From assembly GCA_033239005.1 (NCBI GenBank), contig BSQZ01000104.1, forward strand, positions 1,603,501 through 1,667,500: a stretch of 64,000 nt of DNA, written 5' to 3'. The notes under the pieces were generated by a model. The model worked only from the letters and a program-made list of their open reading frames with translations, was not told the DNA's origin and did no database searches. Positions 33,695 through 46,622 of the stretch are shown piece after piece. Each line of letters begins with the position of its first letter. Position 1 is the stretch's first letter. This stretch comes from Lamellibrachia satsuma (lineage: Eukaryota; Annelida; Polychaeta; Sabellida; Siboglinidae). The translations under genes were made by a program, and so were the position numbers.

Positions 33695-35220
33695 ATTAAA
33701 GTTTTGGATTTTCGACTACAGGATATATGGATTTGATATTTGTATGCCCTCAAACTGTATTAAAAAGTGATTACTCCTTGCCATGTCGAGACTCACTAGT
33801 GACATGGATTTGATCAAAATTGCATAGTCTCAGTAACTAAATGTAATTTAAATATTTGCTGTGTGATTTTTTCCGCCCTGTGCAAACGCTTTGGTGCAAG
33901 AGTATAGACAAAGAATGGGAACATGATCATATTTGATGGAATATGTCTACGATATGTTCAAGGTTCGAATTTAGCAATAATTCCAAAACCTCGGGGTCTG
34001 ACTGACCCCTCAAATTTTGCAAAAAAATTACGATATCGGTGCGTCTAGATGGCATAGCACATGTGTATTACCTAATTTTATGAATTCAACTAAGAGGCAG
34101 TACCAGTGAGGTCTTCATTTCTATGGGAGTCAAAAGTTTGCTGTACTCCGCAAGATAAACAAACCATTTGTGAACTGCCGTTGAAACTTTTCTATCGATT
34201 ATATTGTTTTATTGGGGAAAAACTGAAATAATTGGTTGAAAAGTTGTCTGATTATACGTGATATGCCAGACACTGAGACAGCCAGGGAAAACACTGCCGA
34301 GGTAATAACTGTATGGATGGTTGTGTAGCATTGGTTGAGCATGCTACAAATGGGATGAAACGTACCAAGGCCAAGCCCCAGGTCAGCGTAAGAAGGTTGC
34401 GGTATGACGATCAAATCATAGTGATTGGGATTAACAATTATACTGATTGGGACTGAGACTGAGAATTATACTGTTGGCATCAGCATTTAGAATTCATAGT
34501 TTCAAACAGCTACTCAATCCTCTGTCAGAGTCAAACAATGTTTGTGAACTACAAAATTCTTCCCTCACCTTTATTCTTTAATGTTTATAACTTATCATAA
34601 TGTGACTGATTGATGAACGAAATATATAACTGCTTCTGTGAAGTTCTGACAATGACTTATTGTCACTCAAAGCTGCAAAGATATGGTTTTCTCAGTTGTA
34701 TTCTTGGACATTTTGTGGTTGATAATTATTCTAGGTTTTTGTTATTAGTTATGTACTTCAATTGTAATACTGTCATTAGCATAAAGTTCAGGGTAAAAAA
34801 CAGTTTAAGACCATAACATTCTCAAAACGCAAGGATTTCAGAACTTCACGGCTAATTTTCAGTTGGAAATTGAAAATTCCATTCTCATCCTTGGTTGTTC
34901 ATGTCCACGAGATTGGCCAAAAAAGCTTTTAATTTTATTAGTTATTCAATCAATGAAACCATTTTAAATGGCTAATAAGCACATATGAGGTGGGGACACA
35001 GTCAATAACATTTTTATTATGGCTTTTTTCATGCAAACAGCTTTGGGCCCCCAGCTTTGGTGGCGGACTCCAAGATTCTGAAAAGTAGGGGTCCGACTGG
35101 CCCCAACTAATATTAGGCTAAATCCTATCCCAAAGTAATGTCAATAAAATCACAAAATAGCTACACTGATCAGGTAAATTGGACAGTGTACTTTACGATA
35201 AATATGATAAGTAGACTTAC
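33695..35220. other. Non-coding DNA
   Basis: No exon or repeat family was recognised. The part closest to 35220 is downstream of the last visible WDR20-like coding block and would be its intron or 3' flank. Confidence 0.45.
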
Positions 35221-36916
35221 AACTTTTCCAGGTCGTGCCCACGTGTAGACATAGCCTCCCTTACAGGCAGCAATCATGCAGTCCTTGTGAAACACAAGTA
35301 TCGTCAGTCTCTTGTGGGCCACCTTCTTATAGACAAGTGGCTCCAGTAGAAACACGTCATCAAGACGTGGACACAACAGTGTGCCAAGCAGTCGTATCGT
35401 GCGGATCGATCATGCGGATCACCTTCTCATTGTTCTTGCTGCCGAGACTGAAGTTTCGCTTGTGTTTCTTGCGATCGTGGTCTTTCTCCTTACGGTCACC
35501 GAGTGTGAATGTCGCAAACTTTTGTGTCAGACTCGTTATCACACCATTACTGCTCGAACCATAGTGAGACATGGTGTTGTCAGATGTGCATCTTTCACTA
35601 CACAGTTTGGGGTCGGAACACTATTGTTCGACTTTGGTGAGATGCCACATGCATTCTGTGACACCACCGTACTAGTCCGATGACGACCGACTGGCATACG
35701 AAGAATGTCTTCTGTTAAGTCCCACAGACACAGCATCATGTCCTGGCCCACTCACCCAAACAGGTATGACATAATCATGTTTAGTCCCTTACTGTCTATA
35801 CTCCTACTTGACCCCTTCGATGTGCTAGACCGTGTTGATGTCCATAACGCCTCATGTGGTAAACCAGCGTTCGTGTGGTGTGTGATTGAAATCATCGTCG
35901 CTATCGCTAAAATCCAACATTTCGTTATTACGAACACTCGTGGTGTACTTATCAAACGCAACCACGTTGACCCATGACCTTGACAGACGACCTGCCTCTC
36001 ATGAAGCAACCACATGGTGACGAGGTCGTACTCGCCACCCATCATAATGTACTTGCTGTCAGGTGACCAACACACACACAGTAGTCCACCGAAGTAACTC
36101 TTCATCACACTCTCCATCAAGGTTGTAGTCAAACACTCGCATGAATCCATCCTGGCTCACTGTGGCCAGGTATTTGGAGCAGGGTGAGAATGCAAACTCG
36201 CTGATGCTACCCTCTCCAACCAGCCACTGGTAGAGAGGGTTGCGAGTACTTTTTGTCTTACACGTGTGCACCGAGAAACCCTCGCCCTGTTCGAAGAGCT
36301 GGTAGTGGGGTGATATCGTCCTACACGGCAGCTACTCGTTGTACACATACATCTGTCCGCTTGCGTGCAGCACCAAGAACTGATTGGGGGAGCGTGGAAG
36401 ATACAAGTCACCTTTGTCCGGTCAATCAGTCAAACAAACCAGTATTATCAAAAACAGTTTCCACCACTTTGACCATTTATATATTTGTTAGTTAGTAAAT
36501 AACCTGAGTTCAGTTATGATTAAAGTAATCCAGGCAATAAAGTCGCAGAAAAAGTAATGTCAATAAAATAACAAAATAGCTATTGAAAACAATTCTATTC
36601 TATTGATACTTGACAAATACAAGCCCATATTGAAATAGCAAATACTCTTCGTTGAAATACAATTTTCAAATATTTTCAAACACGCTAACTTCTAAGTGTC
36701 TGGCAGGTGCAAGTGTCTTGTTGGTAGCCATACCTCTTCATTGTACAGTTTGCTCAGCTCCTTCTTGATTGGGTCAATTAGCTGCACCTGGCCAGCTGTG
36801 AAACTGACCAGAAGCATGACCGACTCCGTAGTGGCGGTCAACTGGTTGAAATCATGGCACGTTGGGAATGTGCCTTTGTATACCCGCTTGTCGATTGGTT
36901 TTGTCAGATCAGCAGC
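35221..36916 (-). pseudogene. WDR20: WDR20-like WD-repeat gene, multiply frameshifted
   Basis: WDR20/DMWD proteins are WD40 cofactors of the deubiquitinases USP12/USP46. An exon at 36916-36734 (acceptor TTTCAG, donor GTATGG) is fully open for 61 codons: AADLTKPIDKRVYKGTFPTC to LYNEE, including GQVQLIDPIKKE. A second block, about 36429-35221, contains in order [118 protein letters not shown], and CPRLDDVFLLEPLVYKKVAH to YTWARPGKV at a GTAAGT donor. These pieces lie in different frames (shifts near 36400, 36120, 35960, 35840, 35560 and 35375), with a TAG after VYNE (about 36330) and TGA at 35752-35754 replacing Ser before VGQD. No acceptor AG is visible just before the second block. N-terminal exons were not seen. 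Confidence 0.85.
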
Positions 36917-36929
36917 CTGAAATACATCA

Positions 36930-38135
36930 CATCCATTTGTTCATAGAACACCAAAACAACAGAAAATACAGAGTAAGTTAAATAAATAAATGTTAGATTA
37001 TTTTCTTCTAAAAGGAACAGTCTAGGTATTTTCGAAAGCGAGGAAGAAATTTGTTGTGTTAATGCCAACGAGGTGGGTTTCTTTGAAAATATTGACAAAT
37101 TAACCAATTTAAGCCCGACAAATACTGCCAAATATTCAGCCACTCAGCGACAGGAGCCAACACACATTTTGAATCTAGGCCGGAATGAAGTCTTCATGTC
37201 CTGTGTTTTTTTTAGCACTGCAACAGTGTGGAACTAATATTATGTATATGAAACATATATAACTCAACAAACACTGGATGTCCCACTAACAGGTGTGTCA
37301 CTTCTGACAGAACTCAGAAAAAGGTTTGTGGTCTCATCAATGGCATACATTTCTAGACTCTAGTTTTAATATGCAGGCATAAAATATAACATTTGTACAC
37401 CTTGTGCATGATCAAGCTTATGTGCTTCTTTATTTACTAATGTAAGCAAGTCGCTGAGCTTGGACACTGGTGCCAGTGACACTGACATGTCATGAGTGAC
37501 AGTCACTTTCACGGCACCCATACAAACACACACGAGCGACAATGGGCGGTAATTTGATGGGCAACAGGCTCTTAGCCAGGGACCCGTCTGCCCGTCTTGA
37601 AGACAGGCAAACGTCTTACGACGACGGGTACAATAAAAATAAGACAGGTTTTTCTTTTTACAAGAGGAGATTTTTTCATAATAAAATTGTTTGAACTGTC
37701 TTAGTGACTCTTAGTGCACAAGATCGCGATTCGGCGAATGTTGTCGGTGGCAGAATAGCCTTTCTGCTAGTAACCGAGTAGCTACTGTATTATTGCCCAC
37801 CACTGGCCCTCTGCAGTTGCCAAACGCGATCGCGGTAGAGGGATCATGCCTCAGTTGGACTTCCTTGCGTGTTACAAATGTAGGGCACAGTAATTTGAGA
37901 TGTGTAATTTAAAAAAAATCATCATCTGACATAACCGCATTTGAGCCAGGCACATTGGCAAGTTTGCTGATAGAACATGTTGGCAATGTAACTGTGGATT
38001 TTTAGATGAGTTCAATAGGCAGAAGGATTTTTGGAAATTTTTTGCCACAAGGCACATGTGCATAGTAATTCATGCAGAAATTGGTAACAATTTACAAGTA
38101 TGGCACATTCAAGCATTTTAAATGAGTTAGAAATT
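36930..38135. other. Non-coding DNA upstream of the WDR20-like exon
   Basis: This would be intron or 5' flank of the minus-strand gene. No further WDR20 exon was recognised. CGATCGCG-containing G+C-richer patches occur near 37725 and 37830. Confidence 0.4.
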
Positions 38136-38139
38136 TGAG

Positions 38140-38265
38140 ACTTTGACTAAACTCGATCAGCATGTCAACGAGATGATGACAATGGCAGGTAAGACGTTTA
38201 AGAATTTTTGATGGTCCCGTTTTCTTATAATCATACAAAACGTTAACATGGTCACCAATGGGAAA
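38140..38265. repeat. Dispersed repeat, family B copy 1
   Basis: Shares GATCAGCATGTCAACGAGATG, then GTTTTCTTATAATCA and ACAAAACGT-AACATGG, with 42190-42325 in the same orientation. Non-coding. Confidence 0.65.
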
Positions 38266-39009
38266 CGTAACAGTAGGCTGAACCCTAGACTTCGAAATTG
38301 AGTCTGATTCGGGCTCCGATTCACATACATAACCGGCATGTAGGCCCTACTATCGGCAGCAATTTCCCAGTTCCTCAAATCAAATGGCAGGCAAACCATG
38401 AATGATTAGTAAATTCATTGTTTTTTGTCCAGTAGGCAATACTGAACCTGGGTTTCACTGTACTACTTTCAAACTTGCATTACCGAGTGCTATATCTTCT
38501 ATTTTTATTTGTTGTATTGGTTTACTTTTAGTGTCAAACATTTGATTTTGAGTGTGATTGTAATCATATTTGTTCATATTAGACATTATTTGCATGCATG
38601 TACTTAGTCTTAAGATGCTTCAAACATTACTTCCACTTTTATATATTTAAAATAAAGTTTCAAGTTACTTTTTCATCAACCTTCGTGTGTTGGCTCTTGT
38701 TTTATTAGTATTACTGTGTCTGTGGTCTGTGCAGGTGACAATGCCAACCTCACTGCACAGCTGTAAGACTTGATTGGGCCAATAATGATTAAACTGGACT
38801 TGGACTGCCATTGAAAAAAACTTTTTCGGCCAATAACTTGGTTGTCATTTGTTCAACTTGCATTGGCTTACCAGTACAAAAAAATACAAAATAATAGCTG
38901 TCATTCAACCAGCATTGGCTTGCCATTGAAAAAAATCCAATTGGGCCAATAATGCCTGTCATAGAGGTGAACAGCTTCCACGGAAGCTGTTCGTGCGTTT
39001 AAGGTTTTC

Positions 39010-41150
39010 TAGAATGTACAAGACTGGCAAAATTGTATTTCTGGCTAAGGGCCTGATGGGCAATATTGTTCTTCTTTCTTGAAGATTGGTGCTATATTTG
39101 TTTGTTTCCAGTCATCTGGTACCTCACCGTTTTCAAGGGATTTAGAATATATTATTTGTAGAATGGGAGCAACTGCTCTGGCTGTTTCTTTGAGGACCCT
39201 GGGGTGAAGCCTGTCTGGTCCCATGGCTTTGTTAGGGTTTAGATTTTGCAGGAGTTTTCAAATGCCTTCTGTGGCGATATTCGATTTGGAAATCCGGGGA
39301 TAGTGTCGTATTTGGTCAGCTTCCTGTAGGGGTGGATTTAAGTGGTTCTCTTTGGTGAACACACAGCTGAACTGTGCATTTAGGATCCTGGCTTTGTTCA
39401 GGGGGGGTGTCCTTCAAGATTCCATTTTCTTTAAGAGGAGCGATGCCTACTGAATCTGTTCATCTGTGTTTTATGAAAGACCACAATTTCTTTTGCCATT
39501 TCTGTTGTGCTCTTCCTGGTTTGGTGTGATTACTGATTCAACATAATATGTCCAATAGGCTGTTCTGGTTTCTTTCCTAATAGTGCTTTTCAAGGTCTGT
39601 AATTTGGTTGTCCGATGTTTGGATTTCTTTGATCCCTTCTTTGTTTTCTTAAAAAGTTGATCCCTGGCTTTTATTAGTTTCTTCACTTTTCACTTTATCC
39701 ACGGGGGTCTATCCCGGTTTGATGCATTCCTGTGGGGGATATGGGACTCTACTGCTTCATTCAAGACTGCTTTAAGTTTGTTCAAAAGTTCATTAGCGGT
39801 CAGGGTCTCTCAGTTGGTGTCGATATATTCTCCAGTCCTGTTGAGTTCGCTTTCTATACCCTCCCAGTTGGCTTTCCTATAGATGGGGAGTTTATGCCGG
39901 GTTTGGGTGTATTTCTTGGGGCTTATATCAATTTAAGTGAAAACGATATTGTGGTCGGATATTCCTGGTAAGATCTCTGTCCTGTTGACAAGCGTTGGGT
40001 TATTCATTACAAGAAGGTCTAAGGTGTTGTCTCCCCTGGTGGGTTGGTCAATGACTTGGGTCAAGCTGTTGTCGGCTAGGATATCTAGGAACAGGGTATG
40101 TTGTGAAGGAGAACAGCAAGTGGGCTTCAGTTGAGTTGACGGCCACTCCAACTGAGTCCAAGCCTGACAGGTTCATGTCACCAGCTAGCCATACATGGCT
40201 GCTGTCACGAGGCAGTTTAGCTAATGACTGTGCAAGTGAGTTGAGGTTTTGTTCATCTGTAGCATTAGGCTTATAATATGCGCCAACGCCGCCAATGCAC
40301 AAGCTGTTGCTGGATGCGATGTTCAGTTTGATCCAGAGGATCTTGCATTCTGTCTCTAGGTCTTCCTCTTTCGTAGTAACAACACCTGCTGTTATTGCTA
40401 TGAATACTCCACCCCCTTGTCCTATCTCTCTGTCTCTACAATAAACTGTGAAATCTAGGGGGAAAACTTCATGATCCTTGATGTCCGGAGTGAGCCATGA
40501 CTCTGCGACAACAACAACATCTGTCTTTGTGCTGTACACGAGGTGATCCAGTTCCTCTCTTTTGTTCATTATCGACTGGCAGTTAATATCCAACAGTCAA
40601 AGAGGTTTCTGTTTACATTTGACATGATTTTGTTGGAGAAGACAAGGCTAACAGTGGCCCCGGTGATGAGCACCCGCTACAGCCCGTGTTATCAAACGAC
40701 TCAGAAAGTTTACTAAAGATGTTGTCAGAGGAAATAGAATGCAAGTCAAAGAGGGTTGTACTAAAATTTGGCATGGCACATATCGGAGGCACTCCCACAC
40801 GTAATTGCTGGAATTCATACATTCATATATAGTGGATCTCATGTTCTGGCAGTCGGTGTGATACCATTGTTGGCATTCTGAATTGTCACATCTAATTCCC
40901 TTTTGCTTCCATGTGACAGCCTTCCCACAAGTTCCACATGGAAACTTCGGTTGGCATGGACCTGGGTTGGCCTCAATATCACTCGATGTTGCGATCACAA
41001 GGAGAATTATATACGAGGTTACATCTTTTTGGGGTAGAACATTCTGCTTAGTAGAGGGAGGGTATCCAAAATTACAGGTTATGAAGTATGCTATTGGTCT
41101 TGAGGCAGTATCAGGGATACTGTCCTCGTCTGAACTCAGAACAAGAATCT
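39010..41150 (-). mobile_element. CR1-like LINE with 2A-like motif, PHD finger and endonuclease
   Basis: Minus strand, 5' to 3'. An open frame from about 41135 has a hydrophobic segment ([12 protein letters not shown]) directly followed by DIEANPGP (40980-40957), the 2A ribosome-skipping consensus D-(V/I)-E-x-N-P-G-P. Next is a PHD-type Cys/His cluster: [25 protein letters not shown], then WEC. After a frame change comes an acidic/Ser-rich stretch to 40613. An AP endonuclease begins near 40593: DINCQSIMNKREELDHL, VVAESWLTPD, GQGGGVFIAI, HVWLAGDMNLSG, then TRGDNTLDLLV and GISDHNIVFT in another frame. A basic linker (39686-39471) is followed by only the start of the RT (NKAMGPDRLHPR-like near 39235, broken). 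It ends near 39010, so the RT palm is missing. ORF1 with PHD is known in CR1 elements. Inactive: several frame breaks and no polymerase core. Confidence 0.8.
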
Positions 41151-43190
41151 AAATCAGGAATGTCAGCTGGATGAACGTTATCGTGAGCGATATTAGGTGT
41201 TTTTGGCGATATATTTCACCAACAGGAGATCTATTACCACCCGAAAGTGACGTCAAATCAATAGCATAGTGGTACCTACCAGCTCGCTGACAGTTGCATA
41301 TCATGAAATTATTGTCAGTGCAAAAAGAAAAGGATATGCATATAGTGCCGGAGCTATAAAAAATTTGATCTTTCCCGCTACGCACGTGTACACTCCGGAC
41401 TTGTATGAAAGCTGCACATAAAGGTGGAGCTTATATTATGGCTCCGTTTTGTTGTAAAGATTCACTGACCTTTCGCACACCCTCGTACACGTAGAAGTAC
41501 AACTCTTTGCCAATGCAATGGCAATGTTGAAACATATCCTGTCACCGACACCAGTGGCAGTGCCGTGGGCGTGGCTGTGCCAGACTGATCGTTTAAACTT
41601 TAAACGACCAGTCTTTAAATTAAAGTAATGAACGAAACTTTAACTAGGGTATTTCCTTGTCTATTAAATGCAACTCGAGTAGGTCTTGAATATTCGGAAA
41701 GCGTCATTAATTTGTATATTCCTTCTCTTGTCATAAATTGAGTTTTTATCTCATCTTTTCCCCAACCCTCACTGACTCCTCACTTTGGGTGTTCACTTGG
41801 CATGCGTAAACATAAACTTCCGTTCACAGTGTTAAGGATGCGCTAGAGGCGTTAAAATTCTAGTTCCACTCTTTTCCGAATGGCGGACAGCACGGGTTAC
41901 TGGGACATGGCCACAGTTGACATTCATGTTTATTGTTTCGAATTTAGGGCGTATTAAATTGTGATATATGAAATTAAACAATTCATATGATGTGACATAA
42001 GTGAAATTGAGCACGCAGATTCACATGTTTTTAGAAGCTATTGGCTGTGAAATAGTGCATTTTTGAGAGTTTAACAGGCGGAGGGAATTATGGGATTTTT
42101 TCTTCTGTGGGCCACGTGGGCGCATGAATACATGGCTATTTTGTAAATATTGACGGACATCGCAAGTGGGGGCCGTTTAGAAAGAGCTGGAGGTATGTGA
42201 TTCTGACAAAATTTGGTCAGCATGTCAATGAGATGATGGCAGTTGATGTGAACAAATTTCTGAATTTTTATTGGTTACGTTTTCTTATAATCAGACAAAA
42301 CGTGAACATGGCGACCAATGCAAATTTGCACTCTGGTCTGACCTGTATTAAAAATGTGGTATTGGGTTAAGACCACGATTACACCTCCAGGTGCGTTTCA
42401 GCAACTTGATGAATAATCAGAGGAAGTTGGTAGAATTGCAGTTATTGTGTTGGAAAACTGGCAGGACCCGCAACGTGCACGTTTCTGCCATGGGCCCCAA
42501 TACATAACCACAAGTATGTTATATGCACGTATACTTTGTTTTGTTTGCATTGAGAAATAGACCAGTAGATTGGAAGCACTGTCCACTTAATTAAGTGAAT
42601 GTTCTGGTTCTTGTGTCGTGTTTTAGAGAATGGAAATGCATGTTGATTGATTTTTTTTATAAATTGACAAAAGCAAAGAGTACCAACAATGTGTCACCAA
42701 TTTTAATATTATAACGCGCGTGAGTGATGTTACGATCTCAGAGATATGATTAATTTGAGTTTATAGAATAAAAGCGGACGCCGATGAAGCTCTACCTTCG
42801 CCGTCTAACGCTGTAAACATACTGGTTAGCAACTTCCGGCGATCACTAATATGACCCGATTTTTGCGCATGCGTTGAGCCTGCCAACCTCCTCTGGAATC
42901 TGGATGTATAATTGGGTTATTTTTCTGTTCTACTTGGGAGCCAGATCACATTCATACTCCCGGCTACAAATGTGATGCTTGTATTAGTGATTTCTGCTGC
43001 ACAAAGTTCACACCTAATAAACGCCACCTATGCATTTTGTGCGTTCCCATGCTATTCGCCCTGTCAACATTATTATTTTATATTTCCACCATATGTGTGA
43101 TGACTTGCTAATATTCTCCTTCTATGTAAAAGAAATAAGTCTGTTTTTATTTATTTTATATGAGTGCACTTCCACAGTAAAAGGGGTTCA
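41151..43190. other. Non-coding DNA
   Basis: May include the 5' UTR of the CR1 element near 41150-41400. Contains family B repeat copy 2. A short ATG frame at about 41880 (MADSTGYWD...) stops after 25 codons and has no support. Confidence 0.4.
42190..42325. repeat. Dispersed repeat, family B copy 2
   Basis: Same family and orientation as 38140-38265: GGTCAGCATGTCAATGAGATG, GTTTTCTTATAATCAGACAA and GTGAACATGG. Confidence 0.65.
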
Positions 43191-43206
43191 CCCCTTTCAA
43201 GTATGC

Positions 43207-43360
<154 letters not shown>

Positions 43361-44639
43361 GTGTTATTGGCTTCCTGGGTTTTGGTAGCAGGAAATCGGG
43401 ATTTGTACGGCGACCTTCTTCCATTTGATGTCCTGTTGAAAAGAGGCGGCTGCAACTTGTATAACACTGCGCCCGATGCCAGCCGGTCTCGTCAATAGGG
43501 CACCTTCATATCTAGTGTGAAATATTCAACGCTCGTTGTCTCAGTTTATTTTTACTTCTCAGTTGTATAATTCACATATAATTGGCGACAACATCGGTCG
43601 CGTGGCGAGTGTAGCACAAAGACAATTCAATCTTTGTAAGTTGCCAGCCGCGCGGTTTACAGTTGATTAAGAGAGATCAGTGGTGTGGTTGTTATCGTAA
43701 GCGAGATGTGCTGAATAGAATTTACACAATACTTGCAGCCCTCTTAATGCGCCCCAAAGAAGTCAGCTTGTGAAGCACATGTTGTAGACAATTCCAGTTA
43801 CGTGGTTAAAGTGGTATATCATGGGCGCTGAAACGTATCCAACTTGAATATTGTTTCGACCTATTCGAGACAAAATATAGATCAAGTAAGTTTTAATTTA
43901 CATATCAGGAGCATGATTGTTTGTGCAACTTAACGTTCGCTGTATCTAGGCTATAGATAGATAGTCGCCCTTGCACCTACACAGGTAGCTGACATTTACA
44001 GGCGAGGTGTGTTTACATTTGATACCTGACATTACGCTACGTGAAAGAGTAAAGGCCGTGGTCAGACTGACAGACCCAGGCCAATTGGAAGAACAGTTTA
44101 TGCGGATATCGGTGTGTACTTTTAAATGCAATTCTAATGTCAAATTGAGCGAGATTTGAAGAGATTGTGGACGAATCACCCTATATCGCCCAGTGACGGT
44201 TGAATGCACATTGATGTGGGTGGTCAGCGACCTGTGGCCGTGAAGAGTGTATGCTAACGTCACGCTTGAGCAACCACTGGGGTAACTCGCCGGCCGTCAC
44301 GCGCCAGTGCTGCTTGGCGTCTCGATGATGAACATAACAAGAGCTAAGCGTTTCACCTATCGGCAGGCGAGGTGGTATGACTACGAAACGCTCGGTGGAA
44401 ACCCTGTTTTGCACGGCGAGCATGGCGGAAAAGGTTAACGGCCCCGACGAGCTTGAGTTCACCGTCACTGGCTGGCCAATAAATACACTAATGTGGATTT
44501 GGACAGCTTGGTCAACTGTACGAATGGATTCTATGTGTCAGTGTGTGAAGACTTACCAAGATTGCAGTCCTGTCACCCAATCTTTGATGCCGACGAACCA
44601 TTGCTAGCTGAGTTCATTGTCAGCGTGACAGATGCGGAA

Positions 44640-46060
44640 TGTTGTCAGGTCCAGTGACTTTGTTAACCTTTACATTTTCAAGTGCAACACGTGAAAAGGT
44701 CAAAGTTAACAAAACCATTGAACCGGACAACCTTCCGCCATGGGCATTGAAAGACATTTTGCACCTTCTTGCAGCACCGTTCACAGTTTTAACAGCTCAC
44801 TCAGGGAAGGAGTACTACCCAAGCTATGGAAGTAAGCAACTGTCATTCCGTTGTCAAAGAAACACCCACCAGACACAGTGGAAAATGACATTAGACCTAT
44901 ATCGCTAACTGCAATTCTGGCAAAGGTGTTTGAGTCACTTGTGCTGAAGTGGGTCGATATTTGTGTTAAACCTCAGATTGATGATAGGCAGTTCGGAGGT
45001 ATGGCAGGGACTTGTACTACTGATGTTCTGGTTGAAATGCTCCACACGTGGTATGAAGCCACTGATGTAACGGGCAATTCTGTGAGAGTTTTATTTCTGG
45101 ACTACAGGAAAGCATTTAATCTAATTAATCATGATATATTAATCGATAAACTGGTCAAAATGGAATTACCAGCACATCTAGTCCGATGGATGGCAACGTT
45201 TCTCCTAGTCCGTGAGCAGATAGTTCAGATCGGAGACGTTACCCTAATAGAGGCGTTCCCCAGGGAACTTTGTCTGGACTAAAACATGTTTTGTCCATAT
45301 CAATGATTTACGAACAACGTGCCCTATCTACAAATATGTAGATGACAGCACAATATTTGAAATATGCAACCAGAGCAGAGTATCTGTCATACAGGATTCA
45401 GCTAACATTATTGCGCAGTGGTTTAGCGATAATGATATACGCATTAATACGAGTAAGACAAACGAATGTTTCTGTAAAGATAGAAAGTATGTTGAATCTA
45501 TGCCGTATATTGATACAAATGGGACTGATATTGAAACAGTTACTCAAGCAAACGTTTTCCGTGTAACTATATAATCTGATTTAAGTTGGAATGCACATGT
45601 AGATGAAATAGTTGCAAAGACAAGGAAAAGGGTGTATATGATCTATCAATTTAAACGTGCATGAATCAATCAAACCGATTTGGTTATAAGTTATGTATCT
45701 GTGATCAGACCAGTAGTTGAATGTTTGTCCAGTATGGCTCGCGAACTTGCCTAACTACTTATCGAACAATATCGAGATGATCCAAAAACGGTGTCTCAAA
45801 ACTACATTTCATGGTTTTACGTACGAGGATTGCAGATGGCAATCGTACCAACGCTGAACGACAGGCGCAATGCGATATGTAAACCGTATTTGGGTAGAAT
45901 GAGGCGTGGTGACCACACACTGAATAGTCTACTACCGGACACTCGATTGGTTTCATATGCTCTAAGATCATTTAACGAGCTACCCGTTCCAATGGTTAAC
46001 ACAAATCGCTACAAAAATTCGTTAATACCATGGTGGTTGGTACACTGTCAAAACACTTAA
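44640..46060 (+). mobile_element. L2-like LINE relic nested in repeat copy 1
   Basis: RT pieces in order: PDNLPPWALKDILHLLAAP, ENDIRPISLTAILAKVFESL, VLFLDYRKAFNLINHDIL with the first catalytic Asp, then after a frame break YKYVDDSTIFEIC with the Asp pair, a WFSDNDIRINTSKT block, LSWNAHVDEIVAK, and a C-terminal RRNAICKPYLGRMRRGDH to YALRSFNELPVP. Stops and frame changes near 44890, 45280, 45572, 45664 and 45752 show it is dead. A 3' A+T-rich tail probably runs to about 46390. Confidence 0.8.
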
Positions 46061-46525
46061 ATGGTTTATCGGGTATGTTTTATCATACAGTTGTAATATC
46101 TAAAGTAATTTATTTATTTTAATTTTAATGTAATTTAATTATGTTGAATATAATGAACTGTATTAATGTAATTATAACGATACGGTCAGTTTTAATATAA
46201 AGTGTCTCGTACTGTGTGGGTTACGTTCACGGTTCGTTTAGGTGAATGTATATAAATGTAATTTTAATTTAATTGCAATACTGTTGCGTACAAAATGTGC
46301 AATAATTATTTTAGTTTATATCTAGGCTAAATATATATGTATATATCTAGGCTATTTAACATTCCCTGTAGGCCCTACATACAACATTACCTTGACGCGA
46401 CATTGAGTGACACGACCACGCTTATCTGATTGTTACGGTTGATTAGCGGTTGTGACCCCCTCAACAAGGAAGTTGTGTATCAATGCCATGGCAGTAATAT
46501 ACGCCGGCTGCTTGCGCTGTTCATT

Positions 46526-46622
46526 GGACAGTCACGGGCAGCAGTCGTTGAAGACGGTAGCAGTCACGGACAGCGGTTGTTGAAGACGATAGCAGTCACG
46601 GACAGCGTTCGTTGAGGACGGT
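46526..46622 (+). repeat. 32-bp tandem repeat, 3 copies
   Basis: The unit CAGTCACGGACAGCGG... of 32 bp ends GACGATAG/GACGGTAG. The corresponding place in repeat copy 2 (57262-57390) has four units, so unit number differs between the copies. Confidence 0.75.

Noticed and set aside
41880..41957. ATGGCGGACAGC start suggesting a first exon
   Set aside because: Stops after 25 codons with no convincing donor before the stop.
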